Shown in pieces: positions 23,283 through 36,800 of a stretch of 64,000 nt of DNA. Source of the stretch: Limanda limanda (Eukaryota > Chordata > Actinopteri > Pleuronectiformes > Pleuronectidae); the NCBI RefSeq assembly GCF_963576545.1, contig NW_026870391.1, positions 124,001 through 188,000 of the forward strand. The letters are read 5' to 3'. The stretch's first letter is position 1; every line of letters starts with the position of its first letter. The notes under the pieces are model-generated. The model was given only the letters and a program-made list of their open reading frames with translations. It was not told the DNA's origin and did not search any database. A program made the position numbers and the translations under genes.

Positions 23283-24895
23283 CCATCCTTGAGCTTCTCC
23301 GACTTTCGGAAGGGTTAGGGTTAGGGTTAGGGATGAAAGCACATAGGAGAAAGAGATATTCTTGAATAACTTTTTTTGTGAAGGTCGGAGAGACTTGCAA
23401 GTAGGCTCTACCCCCACTAAATGGGGTAGCGCGCATCGATCGGTACCATCCTTGAGCTTCTCCGACTTTCGGAAGGGTTAGGGTTAGGGTTAGGGATGAA
23501 AGCACATAGGAGAAAGAGATATTCTTGAATAACTTTTTTTGTGAAGGTCGGAGAGACTTGCAAGTAGGCTCTACCCCCACTAAATGGGGTAGCGCGCATC
23601 GATCGGTACCATCCTTGAGCTTCTCCGACTTTTGGAAGGGTTAGGGTTAGGGTTAGGGATGAAAGCACATAGGAGAAAGAGATATTCTTGAATAACTTTT
23701 TTTGTGAAGGTCGGAGAGACTTGCAAGTAGGCTCTACCCCCACTAAATGGGGTAGCGCGCATCGATCGGTACCATCCTTGAGCTTCTCCGACTTTCGGAA
23801 GGGTTAGGGTTAGGGTTAGGGATGAAAGCACATAGGAGAAAGAGATATTCTTGAATAACTTTTTTTGTGAAGGTCGGAGAGACTTGCAAGTAGGCTCTAC
23901 CCCCACTAAATGGGGTAGCGCGCATCGATCGGTACCATCCTTGAGCTTCTCCGACTTTCGGAAGGGTTAGGGTTAGGGTTAGGGATGAAAGCACATAGGA
24001 GAAAGAGATATTCTTGAATAACTTTTTTTGTGAAGGTCGGAGAGACTTGCAAGTAGGCTCTACCCCCACTAAATGGGGTAGCGCGCATCGATCGGTACCA
24101 TCCTTGAGCTTCTCCGACTTTCGGAAGGGTTAGGGTTAGGGTTAGGGATGAAAGCACATAGGAGAAAGAGATATTCTTGAATAACTTTTTTTGTGAAGGT
24201 CGGAGAGACTTGGAAAGTGGTTGCATCTGGACTAATTTGGGTCCTGCGGATCGATTGGTACCATCCCCGAGCTTGTACGACCTTCGGAAGAGGTCGACCG
24301 ACGAAATTCCCCCAAATCTGAGGAGATATTCTTGAATAACTTTTTTTGTGAAGGTCGGAGAGACTTGCAAGTAGGCTCTACCCCCACTAAATGGGGTAGC
24401 GCACATCGATCGGTACCATCCTTGAGCTTCTCCGACTTTCGGAAGGGTTAGGGTTAGGGTTAGGGATGAAAGCACATAGGAGAAAGAGATATTCTTGAAT
24501 AACTTTTTTTGTGAAGGTCGGAGAGACTTGCAAGTAGGCTCTACCCCCACTAAATGGGGTAGCGCGCATCGATCGGTACCATCCTTGAGCTTCTCCGACT
24601 TTCGGAAGGGTTAGGGTTAGGGTTAGGGATGAAAGCACATAGGAGAAAGAGATATTCTTGAATAACTTTTTTGTGAAGGTCGGAGAGACTTGGAAAGTGG
24701 TTGCATCTGGACTAATTTGGGTCCTGCGGATCGATTGGTACCATCCCCGAGCTTGTACGACCTTCGGAAGAGGTCGACCGACGAAATTCCCCCAAATCTG
24801 AGGAGATATTCTTGAATAACTTTTTTTGTGAAGGTCGGAGAGACTTGCAAGTAGGCTCTACCCCCACTAAATGGGGTAGCGCACATCGATCGGTA
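23283..24895 (+). repeat. HOR cassette U3, copy 4 (1613 bp)
   Basis: Order A5-D-A-D with the six-T A' from 24579, exactly 1613 bp after copy 3. Followed by U1. Confidence 0.88.
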
Positions 24896-27464
24896 CCATC
24901 CTTGAGCTTCTCCGACTTTCGGAAGGGTTAGGGTTAGGGTTAGGGATGAAAGCACATAGGAGAAAGAGATATTCTTGAATAACTTTTTTTGTGAAGGTCG
25001 GAGAGACTTGCAAGTAGGCTCTACCCCCACTAAATGGGGTAGCGCGCATCGATCGGTACCATCCTTGAGCTTCTCCGACTTTTGGAAGGGTTAGGGTTAG
25101 GGTTAGGGATGAAAGCACATAGGAGAAAGAGATATTCTTGAATAACTTTTTTTGTGAAGGTCGGAGAGACTTGCAAGTAGGCTCTACCCCCACTAAATGG
25201 GGTAGCGCGCATCGATCGGTACCATCCTTGAGCTTCTCCGACTTTCGGAAGGGTTAGGGTTAGGGTTAGGGATGAAAGCACATAGGAGAAAGAGATATTC
25301 TTGAATAACTTTTTTTGTGAAGGTCGGAGAGACTTGCAAGTAGGCTCTACCCCCACTAAATGGGGTAGCGCGCATCGATCGGTACCATTCTTGAGCTTCT
25401 CCGACTTTCGGAAGGGTTAGGGTTAGGGTTAGGGATGAAAGCACATAGGAGAAAGAGATATTCTTGAATAACTTTTTTTGTGAAGGTCGGAGAGACTTGC
25501 AAGTAGGCTCTACCCCCACTAAATGGGGTAGCGCGCATCGATCGGTACCATCCTTGAGCTTCTCCGACTTTCGGAAGGGTTAGGGTTAGGGTTAGGGATG
25601 AAAGCACATAGGAGAAAGAGATATTCTTGAATAACTTTTTTTGTGAAGGTCGGAGAGACTTGGAAAGTGGTTGCATCTGGACTAATTTGGGTCCTGCGGA
25701 TCGATTGGTACCATCCCCGAGTTTGTAAGACCTTCGGAAGAGGTCGACCGACGAAATTCCCCCAAATCTGAGGAGATATTCTTGAATAACTTTTTTTGTG
25801 AAGGTCGGAGAGACTTGCAAGTAGGCTCTACCCCCACTAAATGGGGTAGCGCACATCGATCGGTACCATCCTTGAGCTTCTCCGACTTTCGGAAGGGTTA
25901 GGGTTAGGGTTAGGGATGAAAGCACATAGGAGAAAGAGATATTCTTGAATAACTTTTTTTGTGAAGGTCGGAGAGACTTGCAAGTAGGCTGTACCCCCAC
26001 TAAATGGGGTAGCGCGCATCGATCGGTACCATCTTTGAGCTTCTCCGACTTTCGGAAGGGTTAGGGTTAGGGTTAGGGATGAAAGCACATAGGAGAAAGA
26101 GATATTCTTGAATAACTTTTTTTGTGAAGGTCGGAGAGACTTGGAAAGTGGTTGCATCTGGACTAATTTGGGTCCTGCAGATCGATTGGTACCATCCCCG
26201 AGCTTGTACGACCTTCGGAAGAGGTCGACCGACGAAATTCCCCCAAATCTGAGGAGATATTCTTGAATAACTTTTTTTGTGAAGGTCGGAGAGACTTGCA
26301 AGTAGGCTCTACCCCCACTAAATGGGGTAGCGCACATCGATCGGTACCATCCTTGAGCTTCTCCGACTTTCGGAAGGGTTAGGGTTAGGGTTAGGGATGA
26401 AAGCACATAGGAGAAAGAGATATTCTTGAATAACTTTTTTTGTGAAGGTCGGAGAGACTTGCAAGTAGGCTCTACCCCCACTAAATGGGGTAGCGCGCAT
26501 CGATCGGTACCATCCTTGAGCTTCTCCGACTTTCGGAAGGGTTAGGGTTAGGGATGAAAGCACATAGGAGAAAGAGATATTCTTGAATAACTTTTTTTGT
26601 GAAGGTCGGAGAGACTTGCAAGTAGGCTCTACCCCCACTAAATGGGGTAGCGCGCATCGATCGGTACCATCCTTGAGCTTCTCCGACTTTCGGAAGGGTT
26701 AGGGTTAGGGTTAGGGATGAAAGCACATAGGAGAAAGAGATATTCTTGAATAACTTTTTTTGTGAAGGTCGGAGAGACTTGGAAAGTGGTTGCATCTGGA
26801 CTAATTTGGGTCCTGCGGATCGATTGGTACCATCCCCGAGCTTGTACGACCTTCGGAAGAGGTCGACCGACGAAATTCCCCCAAATCTGAGGAGATATTC
26901 TTGAATAGCTTTTTTTGTGAAGGTCGGAGAGACTTGCAAGTAGGCTCTACCCCCACTAAATGGGGTAGCGCACATCGATCGGTACCATCCTTGAGCTTCT
27001 CCGACTTTCGGAAGGGTTAGGGTTAGGGTTAGGGATGAAAGCACATAGGAGAAAGAGATATTCTTGAATAACTTTTTTTGTGAAGGTCGGAGAGACTTGC
27101 AAGTAGGCTCTACCCCCACTAAATGGGGTAGCGCGCATCGATCGGTACCATCCTTGAGCTTCTCCGACTTTCGGAAGGGTTAGGGTTAGGGTTAGGGATG
27201 AAAGCACATAGGAGAAAGAGATATTCTTGAATAACTTTTTTGTGAAGGTCGGAGAGACTTGGAAAGTGGTTGCATCTGGACTAATTTGGGTCCTGCGGAT
27301 CGATTGGTACCATCCCCGAGCTTGTACGACCTTCGGAAGAGGTCGACCGACGAAATTCCCCCAAATCTGAGGAGATATTCTTGAATAACTTTTTTTGTGA
27401 AGGTCGGAGAGACTTGCAAGTAGGCTCTACCCCCACTAAATGGGGTAGCGCACATCGATCGGTA
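24896..27464 (+). repeat. HOR cassette U1, copy 3 (2569 bp)
   Basis: Marks present: CATTCTTGAG at about 25388, GTTTGTAAG at 25721, CTGTACC then CTTTGAG, shortened A from 26510, AATAGC in the third D. The last A' (from 27148) has a six-T core, borrowed from the U3 type. It lies 12702 bp from copy 2 and 26984 bp from copy 5. Confidence 0.88.
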
Positions 27465-30028
27465 CCATCCTTGAGCTTCTCCGACTTTCGGAAGGGTTAG
27501 GGTTAGGGATGAAAGCACATAGGAGAAAGAGATATTCTTGAATAACTTTTTTTGTGAAGGTCGGAGAGACTTGCAAGTAGGCTCTACCCCCACTAAATGG
27601 GGTAGCGCGCATCGATCGGTACCATCCTTGAGCTTCTCCGACTTTTGGAAGGGTTAGGGTTAGGGTTAGGGATGAAAGCACATAGGAGAAAGAGATATTC
27701 TTGAATAACTTTTTTTGTGAAGGTCGGAGAGACTTGCAAGTAGGCTCTACCCCCACTAAATGGGGTAGCGCGCATCGATCGGTACCATCCTTGAGCTTCT
27801 CCGACTTTCGGAAGGGTTAGGGTTAGGGTTAGGGATGAAAGCACATAGGAGAAAGAGATATTCTTGAATAACTTTTTTTGTGAAGGTCGGAGAGACTTGC
27901 AAGTAGGCTCTACCCCCACTAAATGGGGTAGCGCGCATCGATCGGTACCATTCTTGAGCTTCTCCGACTTTCGGAAGGGTTAGGGTTAGGGTTAGGGATG
28001 AAAGCACATAGGAGAAAGAGATATTCTTGAATAACTTTTTTTGTGAAGGTCGGAGAGACTTGCAAGTAGGCTCTACCCCCACTAAATGGGGTAGCGCGCA
28101 TCGATCGGTACCATCCTTGAGCTTCTCCGACTTTCGGAAGGGTTAGGGTTAGGGTTAGGGATGAAAGCACATAGGAGAAAGAGATATTCTTGAATAACTT
28201 TTTTTGTGAAGGTCGGAGAGACTTGGAAAGTGGTTGCATCTGGACTAATTTGGGTCCTGCGGATCGATTGGTACCATCCCCGAGTTTGTAAGACCTTCGG
28301 AAGAGGTCGACCGACGAAATTCCCCCAAATCTGAGGAGATATTCTTGAATAACTTTTTTTGTGAAGGTCGGAGAGACTTGCAAGTAGGCTCTACCCCCAC
28401 TAAATGGGGTAGCGCACATCGATCGGTACCATCCTTGAGCTTCTCCGACTTTCGGAAGGGTTAGGGTTAGGGTTAGGGATGAAAGCACATAGGAGAAAGA
28501 GATATTCTTGAATAACTTTTTTTGTGAAGGTCGGAGAGACTTGCAAGTAGGCTGTACCCCCACTAAATGGGGTAGCGCGCATCGATCGGTACCATCTTTG
28601 AGCTTCTCCGACTTTCGGAAGGGTTAGGGTTAGGGTTAGGGATGAAAGCACATAGGAGAAAGAGATATTCTTGAATAACTTTTTTTGTGAAGGTCGGAGA
28701 GACTTGGAAAGTGGTTGCATCTGGACTAATTTGGGTCCTGCAGATCGATTGGTACCATCCCCGAGCTTGTACGACCTTCGGAAGAGGTCGACCGACGAAA
28801 TTCCCCCAAATCTGAGGAGATATTCTTGAATAACTTTTTTTGTGAAGGTCGGAGAGACTTGCAAGTAGGCTCTACCCCCACTAAATGGGGTAGCGCACAT
28901 CGATCGGTACCATCCTTGAGCTTCTCCGACTTTCGGAAGGGTTAGGGTTAGGGTTAGGGATGAAAGCACATAGGAGAAAGAGATATTCTTGAATAACTTT
29001 TTTTGTGAAGGTCGGAGAGACTTGCAAGTAGGCTCTACCCCCACTAAATGGGGTAGCGCGCATCGATCGGTACCATCCTTGAGCTTCTCCGACTTTCGGA
29101 AGGGTTAGGGTTAGGGATGAAAGCACATAGGAGAAAGAGATATTCTTGAATAACTTTTTTTGTGAAGGTCGGAGAGACTTGCAAGTAGGCTCTACCCCCA
29201 CTAAATGGGGTAGCGCGCATCGATCGGTACCATCCTTGAGCTTCTCCGACTTTCGGAAGGGTTAGGGTTAGGGTTAGGGATGAAAGCACATAGGAGAAAG
29301 AGATATTCTTGAATAACTTTTTTTGTGAAGGTCGGAGAGACTTGGAAAGTGGTTGCATCTGGACTAATTTGGGTCCTGCGGATCGATTGGTACCATCCCC
29401 GAGCTTGTACGACCTTTGGAAGAGGTCGACCGACGAAATTCCCCCAAATCTGAGGAGATATTCTTGAATAGCTTTTTTTGTGAAGGTCGGAGAGACTTGC
29501 AAGTAGGCTCTACCCCCACTAAATGGGGTAGCGCACATCGATCGGTACCATCCTTGAGCTTCTCCGACTTTCGGAAGGGTTAGGGTTAGGGTTAGGGATG
29601 AAAGCACATAGGAGAAAGAGATATTCTTGAATAACTTTTTTTGTGAAGGTCGGAGAGACTTGCAAGTAGGCTCTACCCCCACTAAATGGGGTAGCGCGCA
29701 TCGATCGGTACCATCCTTGAGCTTCTCCGACTTTCGGAAGGGTTAGGGTTAGGGTTAGGGATGAAAGCACATAGGAGAAAGAGATATTCTTGAATAACTT
29801 TTTTTGTGAAGGTCGGAGAGACTTGGAAAGTGGTTGCATCTGGACTAATTTGGGTCCTGCGGATCGATTGGTACCATCACCGAGCTTGTACGACCTTCGG
29901 AAGAGGTCGACCGACGAAATTCCCCCAAATCTGAGGAGATATTCTTGAATAACTTTTTTTGTGAAGGTCGGAGAGACTTTCAAGTAGGCTCTACACCCAC
30001 TAAATGGGGTAGCGCACATCGATCGGTA
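27465..30028 (+). repeat. HOR cassette U1, copy 4 (2564 bp), in tandem with copy 3
   Basis: Repeats copy 3 at an offset of 2563 bp (GTTTGTAAG at 28284, CATTCTTGAG at about 27951, AATAGC near 29469), but the first A (from 27465) has lost one TTAGGG and the last A' has seven T. Four private substitutions cluster at its end: 29417 (C to T), 29879 (C to A), 29980 (G to T) and 29995 (C to A). Confidence 0.87.
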
Positions 30029-31200
30029 CCATCCTTGAGCTTCTCCGACTTTCGGAAGGGTTAGGGTTAGGGTTAGGGATGAAAGCACATAGGAGAAAGA
30101 GATATTCTTGAATAACTTTTTTTGTGAAGGTCGGAGAGACTTGCAAGTAGGCTCTACCCCCACTAAATGGGGTAGCGCGCATCGATCGGTACCATCCTTG
30201 AGCTTCTCCGACTTTTGGAAGGGTTAGGGTTAGGGTTAGGGATGAAAGCACATAGGAGAAAGAGATATTCTTGAATAACTTTTTTTGTGAAGGTCGGAGA
30301 GACTTGCAAGTAGGCTCTACCCCCACTAAATGGGGTAGCGCGCATCGATCGGTACCATCCTTGAGCTTCTCCGACTTTCGGAAGGGTTAGGGTTAGGGAT
30401 GAAAGCACATAGGAGAAAGAGATATTCTTGAATAACTTTTTTTGTGAAGGTCGGAGAGACTTGCAAGTAGGCTCTACCCCCACTAAATGGGGTAGCGCGC
30501 ATCGATCGGTACCATCCTTGAGCTTCTCCGACTTTCGGAAGGGTTAGGGTTAGGGTTAGGGATGAAAGCACATAGGAGAAAGAGATATTCTTGAATAACT
30601 TTTTTTGTGAAGGTCGGAGAGACTTGCAAGTAGGCTCTACCCCCACTAAATGGGGTAGCGCGCATCGATCAGTACCATCCTTGAGCTTCTCCGACTTTCG
30701 GAAGGGTTAGGGTTAGGGTTAGGGATGAAAGCACATAGGAGAAAGAGATATTCTTGAATAACTTTTTTTGTGAAGGTCGGAGAGACTTGGAAAGTGGTTG
30801 CATCTGGACTAATTTGGGTCCTGCGGATCGATTGGTACCATCCCCGAGCTTGTACGACCTTCGGAAGAGGTCGACCGACGAAATTCCCCCAAATCTGAGG
30901 AGATATTCTTGAATAACTTTTTTTGTGAAGGTCGGAGAGACTTGCAAGTAGGCTCTACCCCCACTAAATGGGGTAGCGCACATCGATCAATACCATCCTT
31001 GAGCTTCTCCGACTTTCGGAAGGGTTAGGGTTAGGGATGAAAGCACATAGGAGAAAGAGATATTCTTGAATAACTTTTTTTGTGAAGGTCGGAGAGACTT
31101 GCAAGTAGGCTCTACCCCCACTAAATGGGGTAGCGCGCATCGATCGGTACCATCCTTGAGCTTCTCCGACTTTCGGAAAGGTTAGGGTTAGGGTTAGGGA
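29400..31200 (+). other. Variant-rich junction between left and middle domains
   Basis: At least seven uncommon or private changes fall here: 29417, 29879, 29980, 29995, 30671, 30989-30990 and 31180, plus two shortened telomere blocks. Comparable lengths elsewhere usually show none or one. The stretch spans the end of U1 copy 4 and U2 copy 4, directly before the first middle-domain markers. Confidence 0.75.
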
Positions 31201-31785
31201 TGAAAGCACATAGGAGAAAGAGATATTCTTGAATAACTTTTTTTGTGAAGGTCGGAGAGACTTGGAAAGTGGTTGCATCTGGACTAATTTGGGTCCTGCG
31301 GATCGATTGGTACCATCCCCGAGCTTGTACGACCTTCGGAAGAGGTCGACCGACGAAATTCCCCCAAATCTGAGGAGATATTCTTGAATAACTTTTTTTG
31401 TGAAGGTCGGAGAGACTTGCAAGTAGGCTCTACCCCCACTAAATGGGGTAGCGCGCATCGATCGGTACCATCCTTGAGCTTCTCCGACTTTCGGAAGGGT
31501 TAGGGTTAGGGTTAGGGATGAAAGCACATAGGAGAAAGAGATATTCTTGAATAACTTTTTTTGTGAAGGTCGGAGAGACTTGGAAAGTGGTTGCATCTGG
31601 ACTAATTTGGGTCCTGCGGATCGATTGGTACCATCCCCGAGCTTGTACGACCTTCGGAAGAGGTCGACCGACGAAATTCCCCCAAATCTGAGGAGATATT
31701 CTTGAATAACTTTTTTTGTGAAGGTCGGAGAGACTTGCAAGTAGGCTCTACCCCCACTAAATGGGGTAGCGCACATCGATCGGTA
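30029..31785 (+). repeat. HOR cassette U2, copy 4, divergent (1757 bp)
   Basis: U2 order A4-D-A-D-D with a shortened third A (from 30355). The fourth A has seven T, not six. The single A between D dimers (from 30993) is also shortened. Private changes: 30671 (GATCAG), 30989-30990 (GATCAA, destroying GGTACC) and 31180 (GGAAAGG, breaking the first G run). It is the last left-type cassette before the middle domain. Confidence 0.83.
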
Positions 31786-33866
31786 CCATCCTTGAGCTTC
31801 TCCGACTTTCGGAAGGGTTAGGGTTAGGGTTAGGGATGAAAGCACATAGGAGAAAGAGATATTCTTGAATAACTTTTTTTGTGAAGGTCGGAGAGACTTG
31901 CAAGTAGGCTCTACCCCCACTAAATGGGGTAGCGCGCATCGATCGGTACCATCCTTGAGCTTCTCCGACTTTCGGAAGGGTTAGGGTTAGGGTTAGGGAT
32001 GAAAGCACATAGGAGAAAGAGATATTCTTGAATAACTTTTTTTGTGAAGGTCGGAGAGACTTGGAAAGTGGTTGCATCTGGACTAATTTGGGTCCTGCGG
32101 ATCGATTGGTACCATCCCCGAGCTTGTACGACCTTCGGAAGAGGTCGACCGACGAAATTCCCCCAAATCTGAGGAGATATTCTTGAATAACTTTTTTTGT
32201 GAAGGTCGGAGAGACTTGCAAGTAGGCTCTACCCCCACTAAATGGGGTTGCGCGCATCGATCGGTACCATCCTTGAGCTTCTCCGACTTTCGGAAGGGTT
32301 AGGGTTAGGGTTAGGGATGAAAGCACATAGGAGAAAGAGATATTCTTGAATAACTTTTTTTGTGAAGGTCGGAGAGACTTGCAAGTAGGCTTTACCCCCA
32401 CTAAATGGGGTAGCGCGCATCGATCGGTACCATCCTTGAGCTTCTCCGACTTTCGGAAGGGTTAGGGTTAGGGTTAGGGATGAAAGCACATAGGAGAAAG
32501 AGATATTCTTGAATAACTTTTTTTGTGAAGGTCGGAGAGACTTGCAAGTAGGCTCTACCCCCACTAAATGGGGTAGCGCGCATCGATCGGTACCATCCTT
32601 GAGCTTCTCCGACTTTCGGAAGGGTTAGGGTTAGGGTTAGGGATGAAAGCACATAGGAGAAAGAGATATTCTTGAATAACTTTTTTTGTGAAGGTCGGAG
32701 AGACTTGGAAAGTGGTTGCATCTGGACTAGTTTGGGTCCTGCGGATCGATTGGTACCATCCCCGAGCTTGTACGACCTTCGGAAGAGGTCGACCGACGAA
32801 ATTCCCCCAAATCTGAGGAGATATTCTTGAATAACTTTTTTTGTGAAGGTCGGAGAGACTTGCAAGTAGGCTCTACCCCCACTAAATGGGGTAGCGCACA
32901 TCGATCGGTACCATCCTTGAGCTTCTCCGACTTTCGGAAGGGTTAGGGTTAGGGATGAAAGCACATACGAGAAAGAGATATTCTTGAATAACTTTTTTTG
33001 TGAAGGTCGGAGAGACTTGCAAGTAGGCTCTACCCCCACTAAATGGGGTAGCGCGCATCGATCGGTACCATCCTTGAGCTTCTCCGACTTTCGGAAGGGT
33101 TAGGGTTAGGGTTAGGGATGAAAGCACATAGGAGAAAGAGATATTCTTGAATAACTTTTTTTGTGAAGGTCGGAGAGACTTGCAAGTAGGCTCTACCCCC
33201 ACTAAATGGGGTAACGCGCATCGATCGGTACCATCCTTGAGCTTCTCCGACTTTCGGAAGGGTTAGGGTTAGGGTTAGGGATGAAAGCACATAGGAGAAA
33301 GAGATATTCTTGAATAACTTTTTTTGTGAAGGTCGGAGAGACTTGGAAAGTGGTTGCATCTGGACTAATTTGGGTCCTGCGGATCGATTGGTACTATCCC
33401 CGAGCTTGTACGACCTTCGGAAGAGGTCGACCGACGAAATTCCCCCAAATCTGAGGAGATATTCTTGAATAACTTTTTTTGTGAAGGTCGGAGAGACTTG
33501 CAAGTAGGCTCTACCCCCACTAAATGGGGTAGCGCGCATCGATCGGTACCATCCTTGAGCTTCTCCGACTTTCGGAAGGGTTAGGGTTAGGGTTAGGGAT
33601 GAAAGCACATAGGAGAAAGAGATATTCTTGAATAACTTTTTTTGTGAAGGTCGGAGAGACTTGGAAAGTGGTTGCATCTGGACTAATTTGGGTCCTGCGG
33701 ATCGATTGGTACCATCCCCGAGCTTGTACGACCTTCGGAAGAGGTCGACCGACGAAATTCCCCCAAATCTGAGGAGATATTCTTGAATAACTTTTTTTGT
33801 GAAGGTCGGAGAGACTTGCAAGTAGGCTCTACCCCCACTAAATGGGGTTGCGCGCATCGATCGGTA
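31786..33866 (+). repeat. A-D followed by 1600-bp unit A2-D-A2-D-D
   Basis: Start of the middle domain. The 1600-bp unit (32267-33866) has marks not seen to the left: GGACTAGTTT near 32727, CACATACGAG near 32965 in a shortened A, GTACTATCCC at 33391, and tails reading GGGGTTGC (from about 32244). GGTAACGCGC near 33212 also occurs once at about 2550. The first 1254 bp recur 1600 bp downstream. Confidence 0.85.
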
Positions 33867-36800
33867 CCATCCTTGAGCTTCTCCGACTTTCGGAAGGGTT
33901 AGGGTTAGGGTTAGGGATGAAAGCACATAGGAGAAAGAGATATTCTTGAATAACTTTTTTTGTGAAGGTCGGAGAGACTTGCAAGTAGGCTTTACCCCCA
34001 CTAAATGGGGTAGCGCGCATCGATCGGTACCATCCTTGAGCTTCTCCGACTTTCGGAAGGGTTAGGGTTAGGGTTAGGGATGAAAGCACATAGGAGAAAG
34101 AGATATTCTTGAATAACTTTTTTTGTGAAGGTCGGAGAGACTTGCAAGTAGGCTCTACCCCCACTAAATGGGGTAGCGCGCATCGATCGGTACCATCCTT
34201 GAGCTTCTCCGACTTTCGGAAGGGTTAGGGTTAGGGTTAGGGATGAAAGCACATAGGAGAAAGAGATATTCTTGAATAACTTTTTTTGTGAAGGTCGGAG
34301 AGACTTGGAAAGTGGTTGCATCTGGACTAGTTTGGGTCCTGCGGATCGATTGGTACCATCCCCGAGCTTGTACGACCTTCGGAAGAGGTCGACCGACGAA
34401 ATTCCCCCAAATCTGAGGAGATATTCTTGAATAACTTTTTTTGTGAAGGTCGGAGAGACTTGCAAGTAGGCTCTACCCCCACTAAATGGGGTAGCGCACA
34501 TCGATCGGTACCATCCTTGAGCTTCTCCGACTTTCGGAAGGGTTAGGGTTAGGGATGAAAGCACATACGAGAAAGAGATATTCTTGAATAACTTTTTTTG
34601 TGAAGGTCGGAGAGACTTGCAAGTAGGCTCTACCCCCACTAAATGGGGTAGCGCGCATCGATCGGTACCATCCTTGAGCTTCTCCGACTTTCGGAAGGGT
34701 TAGGGTTAGGGTTAGGGATGAAAGCACATAGGAGAAAGAGATATTCTTGAATAACTTTTTTTGTGAAGGTCGGAGAGACTTGCAAGTAGGCTCTACCCCC
34801 ACTAAATGGGGTAACGCGCATCGATCGGTACCATCCTTGAGCTTCTCCGACTTTCGGAAGGGTTAGGGTTAGGGTTAGGGATGAAAGCACATAGGAGAAA
34901 GAGATATTCTTGAATAACTTTTTTTGTGAAGGTCGGAGAGACTTGGAAAGTGGTTGCATCTGGACTAATTTGGGTCCTGCGGATCGATTGGTACTATCCC
35001 CGAGCTTGTACGACCTTCGGAAGAGGTCGACCGACGAAATTCCCCCAAATCTGAGGAGATATTCTTGAATAACTTTTTTTGTGAAGGTCGGAGAGACTTG
35101 CAAGTAGGCTCTACCCCCACTAAATGGGGTAGCGCGCATCGATCGGTACCATCCTTGAGCTTCTCCGACTTTCGGAAGGGTTAGGGTTAGGGTTAGGGAT
35201 GAAAGCACATAGGAGAAAGAGATATTCTTGAATAACTTTTTTTGTGAAGGTCGGAGAGACTTGCAAGTAGGCTCTACCCCCACTAAATGGGGTAGCGCGC
35301 ATCGATCGGTACCATCCTTGAGCTTCTCCGACTTTCGGAAGGGTTAGGGTTAGGGTTAGGGATGAAAGCACATAGGAGAAAGAGATATTCTTGAATAACT
35401 TTTTTTGTGAAGGTCGGAGAGACTTGGAAAGTGGTTGCATCTGGACTAATTTGGGTCCTGCGGATCGATTGGTACCATCCCCGAGCTTGTACGACCTTCG
35501 GAAGAGGTCGACCGACGAAATTCCCCCAAATCTGAGGAGATATTCTTGAATAACTTTTTTTGTGAAGGTCGGAGAGACTTGCAAGTAGGCTCTACCCCCA
35601 CTAAATGGGGTTGCGCGCATCGATCAGTACCATCCTTGAGCTTCTCCGACTTTCGGAAGGGTTAGGGTTAGGGTTAGGGATGAAAGCACATAGGAGAAAG
35701 AGATATTCTTGAATAACTTTTTTTGTGAAGGTCGGAGAGACTTGCAAGTAGGCTCTACCCCCACTAAATGGGGTAGCGCGCATCGATCGGTACCATCCTT
35801 GAGCTTCTCCGACTTTCGGAAGGGTTAGGGTTAGGGTTAGGGATGAAAGCACATAGGAGAAAGAGATATTCTTGAATAACTTTTTTTGTGAAGGTCGGAG
35901 AGACTTGCAAGTAGGCTCTACCCCCACTAAATGGGGTAGCGCGCATCGATCGGTACCATCCTTGAGCTTCTCCGACTTTCGGAAGGGTTAGGGTTAGGGT
36001 TAGGGATGAAAGCACATAGGAGAAAGAGATATTCTTGAATAACTTTTTTTGTGAAGGTCGGAGAGACTTGCAAGTAGGCTCTACCCCCACTAAATGGGGT
36101 AGCGCGCATCGATCGGTACCATCCTTGAGCTTCTCCGACTTTCGGAAGGGTTAGGGTTAGGGTTAGGGATGAAAGCACATAGGAGAAAGAGATATTCTTG
36201 AATAACTTTTTTTGTGAAGGTCGGAGAGACTTGGAAAGTGGTTGCATCTGGACTAATTTGGGTCCTGCAGATCGATTGCTACCATCCCCGAGCTTGTACG
36301 ACCTTCGGAAGAGGTCGACCGACGAAATTCCCCCAAATCTGAGGAGATATTCTTGAATAACTTTTTTTGTGAAGGTCGGAGAGACTTGCAAGTAGGCTCT
36401 ACCCCCACTAAATGGGGTAGCGCGCATCGATCGGTACCATCCTTGAGCTTCTCCGACTTTCGGAAGGGTTAGGGTTAGGGTTAGGGATGAAAGCACATAG
36501 GAGAAAGAGATATTCTTGAATAACTTTTTTTGTGAAGGTCGGAGAGACTTGGAAAGTGGTTGCATCTGGACTAATTTGGGTCCTGCGGATCGATTGGTAC
36601 CATCCCCGAGCTTGTACGACCTTCGGAAGAGGTCGACCGACGAAATTCCCCCAAATCTGAGGAGATATTCTTGAATAACTTTTTTTGTGAAGGTCGGAGA
36701 GACTTGCAAGTAGGCTCTACCCCCACTAAATGGGGTAGCGCGCATCGATCGGTACCATCCTTGAGCTTCTCCGACTTTCGGAAGGGTTAGGGTTAGGGTT

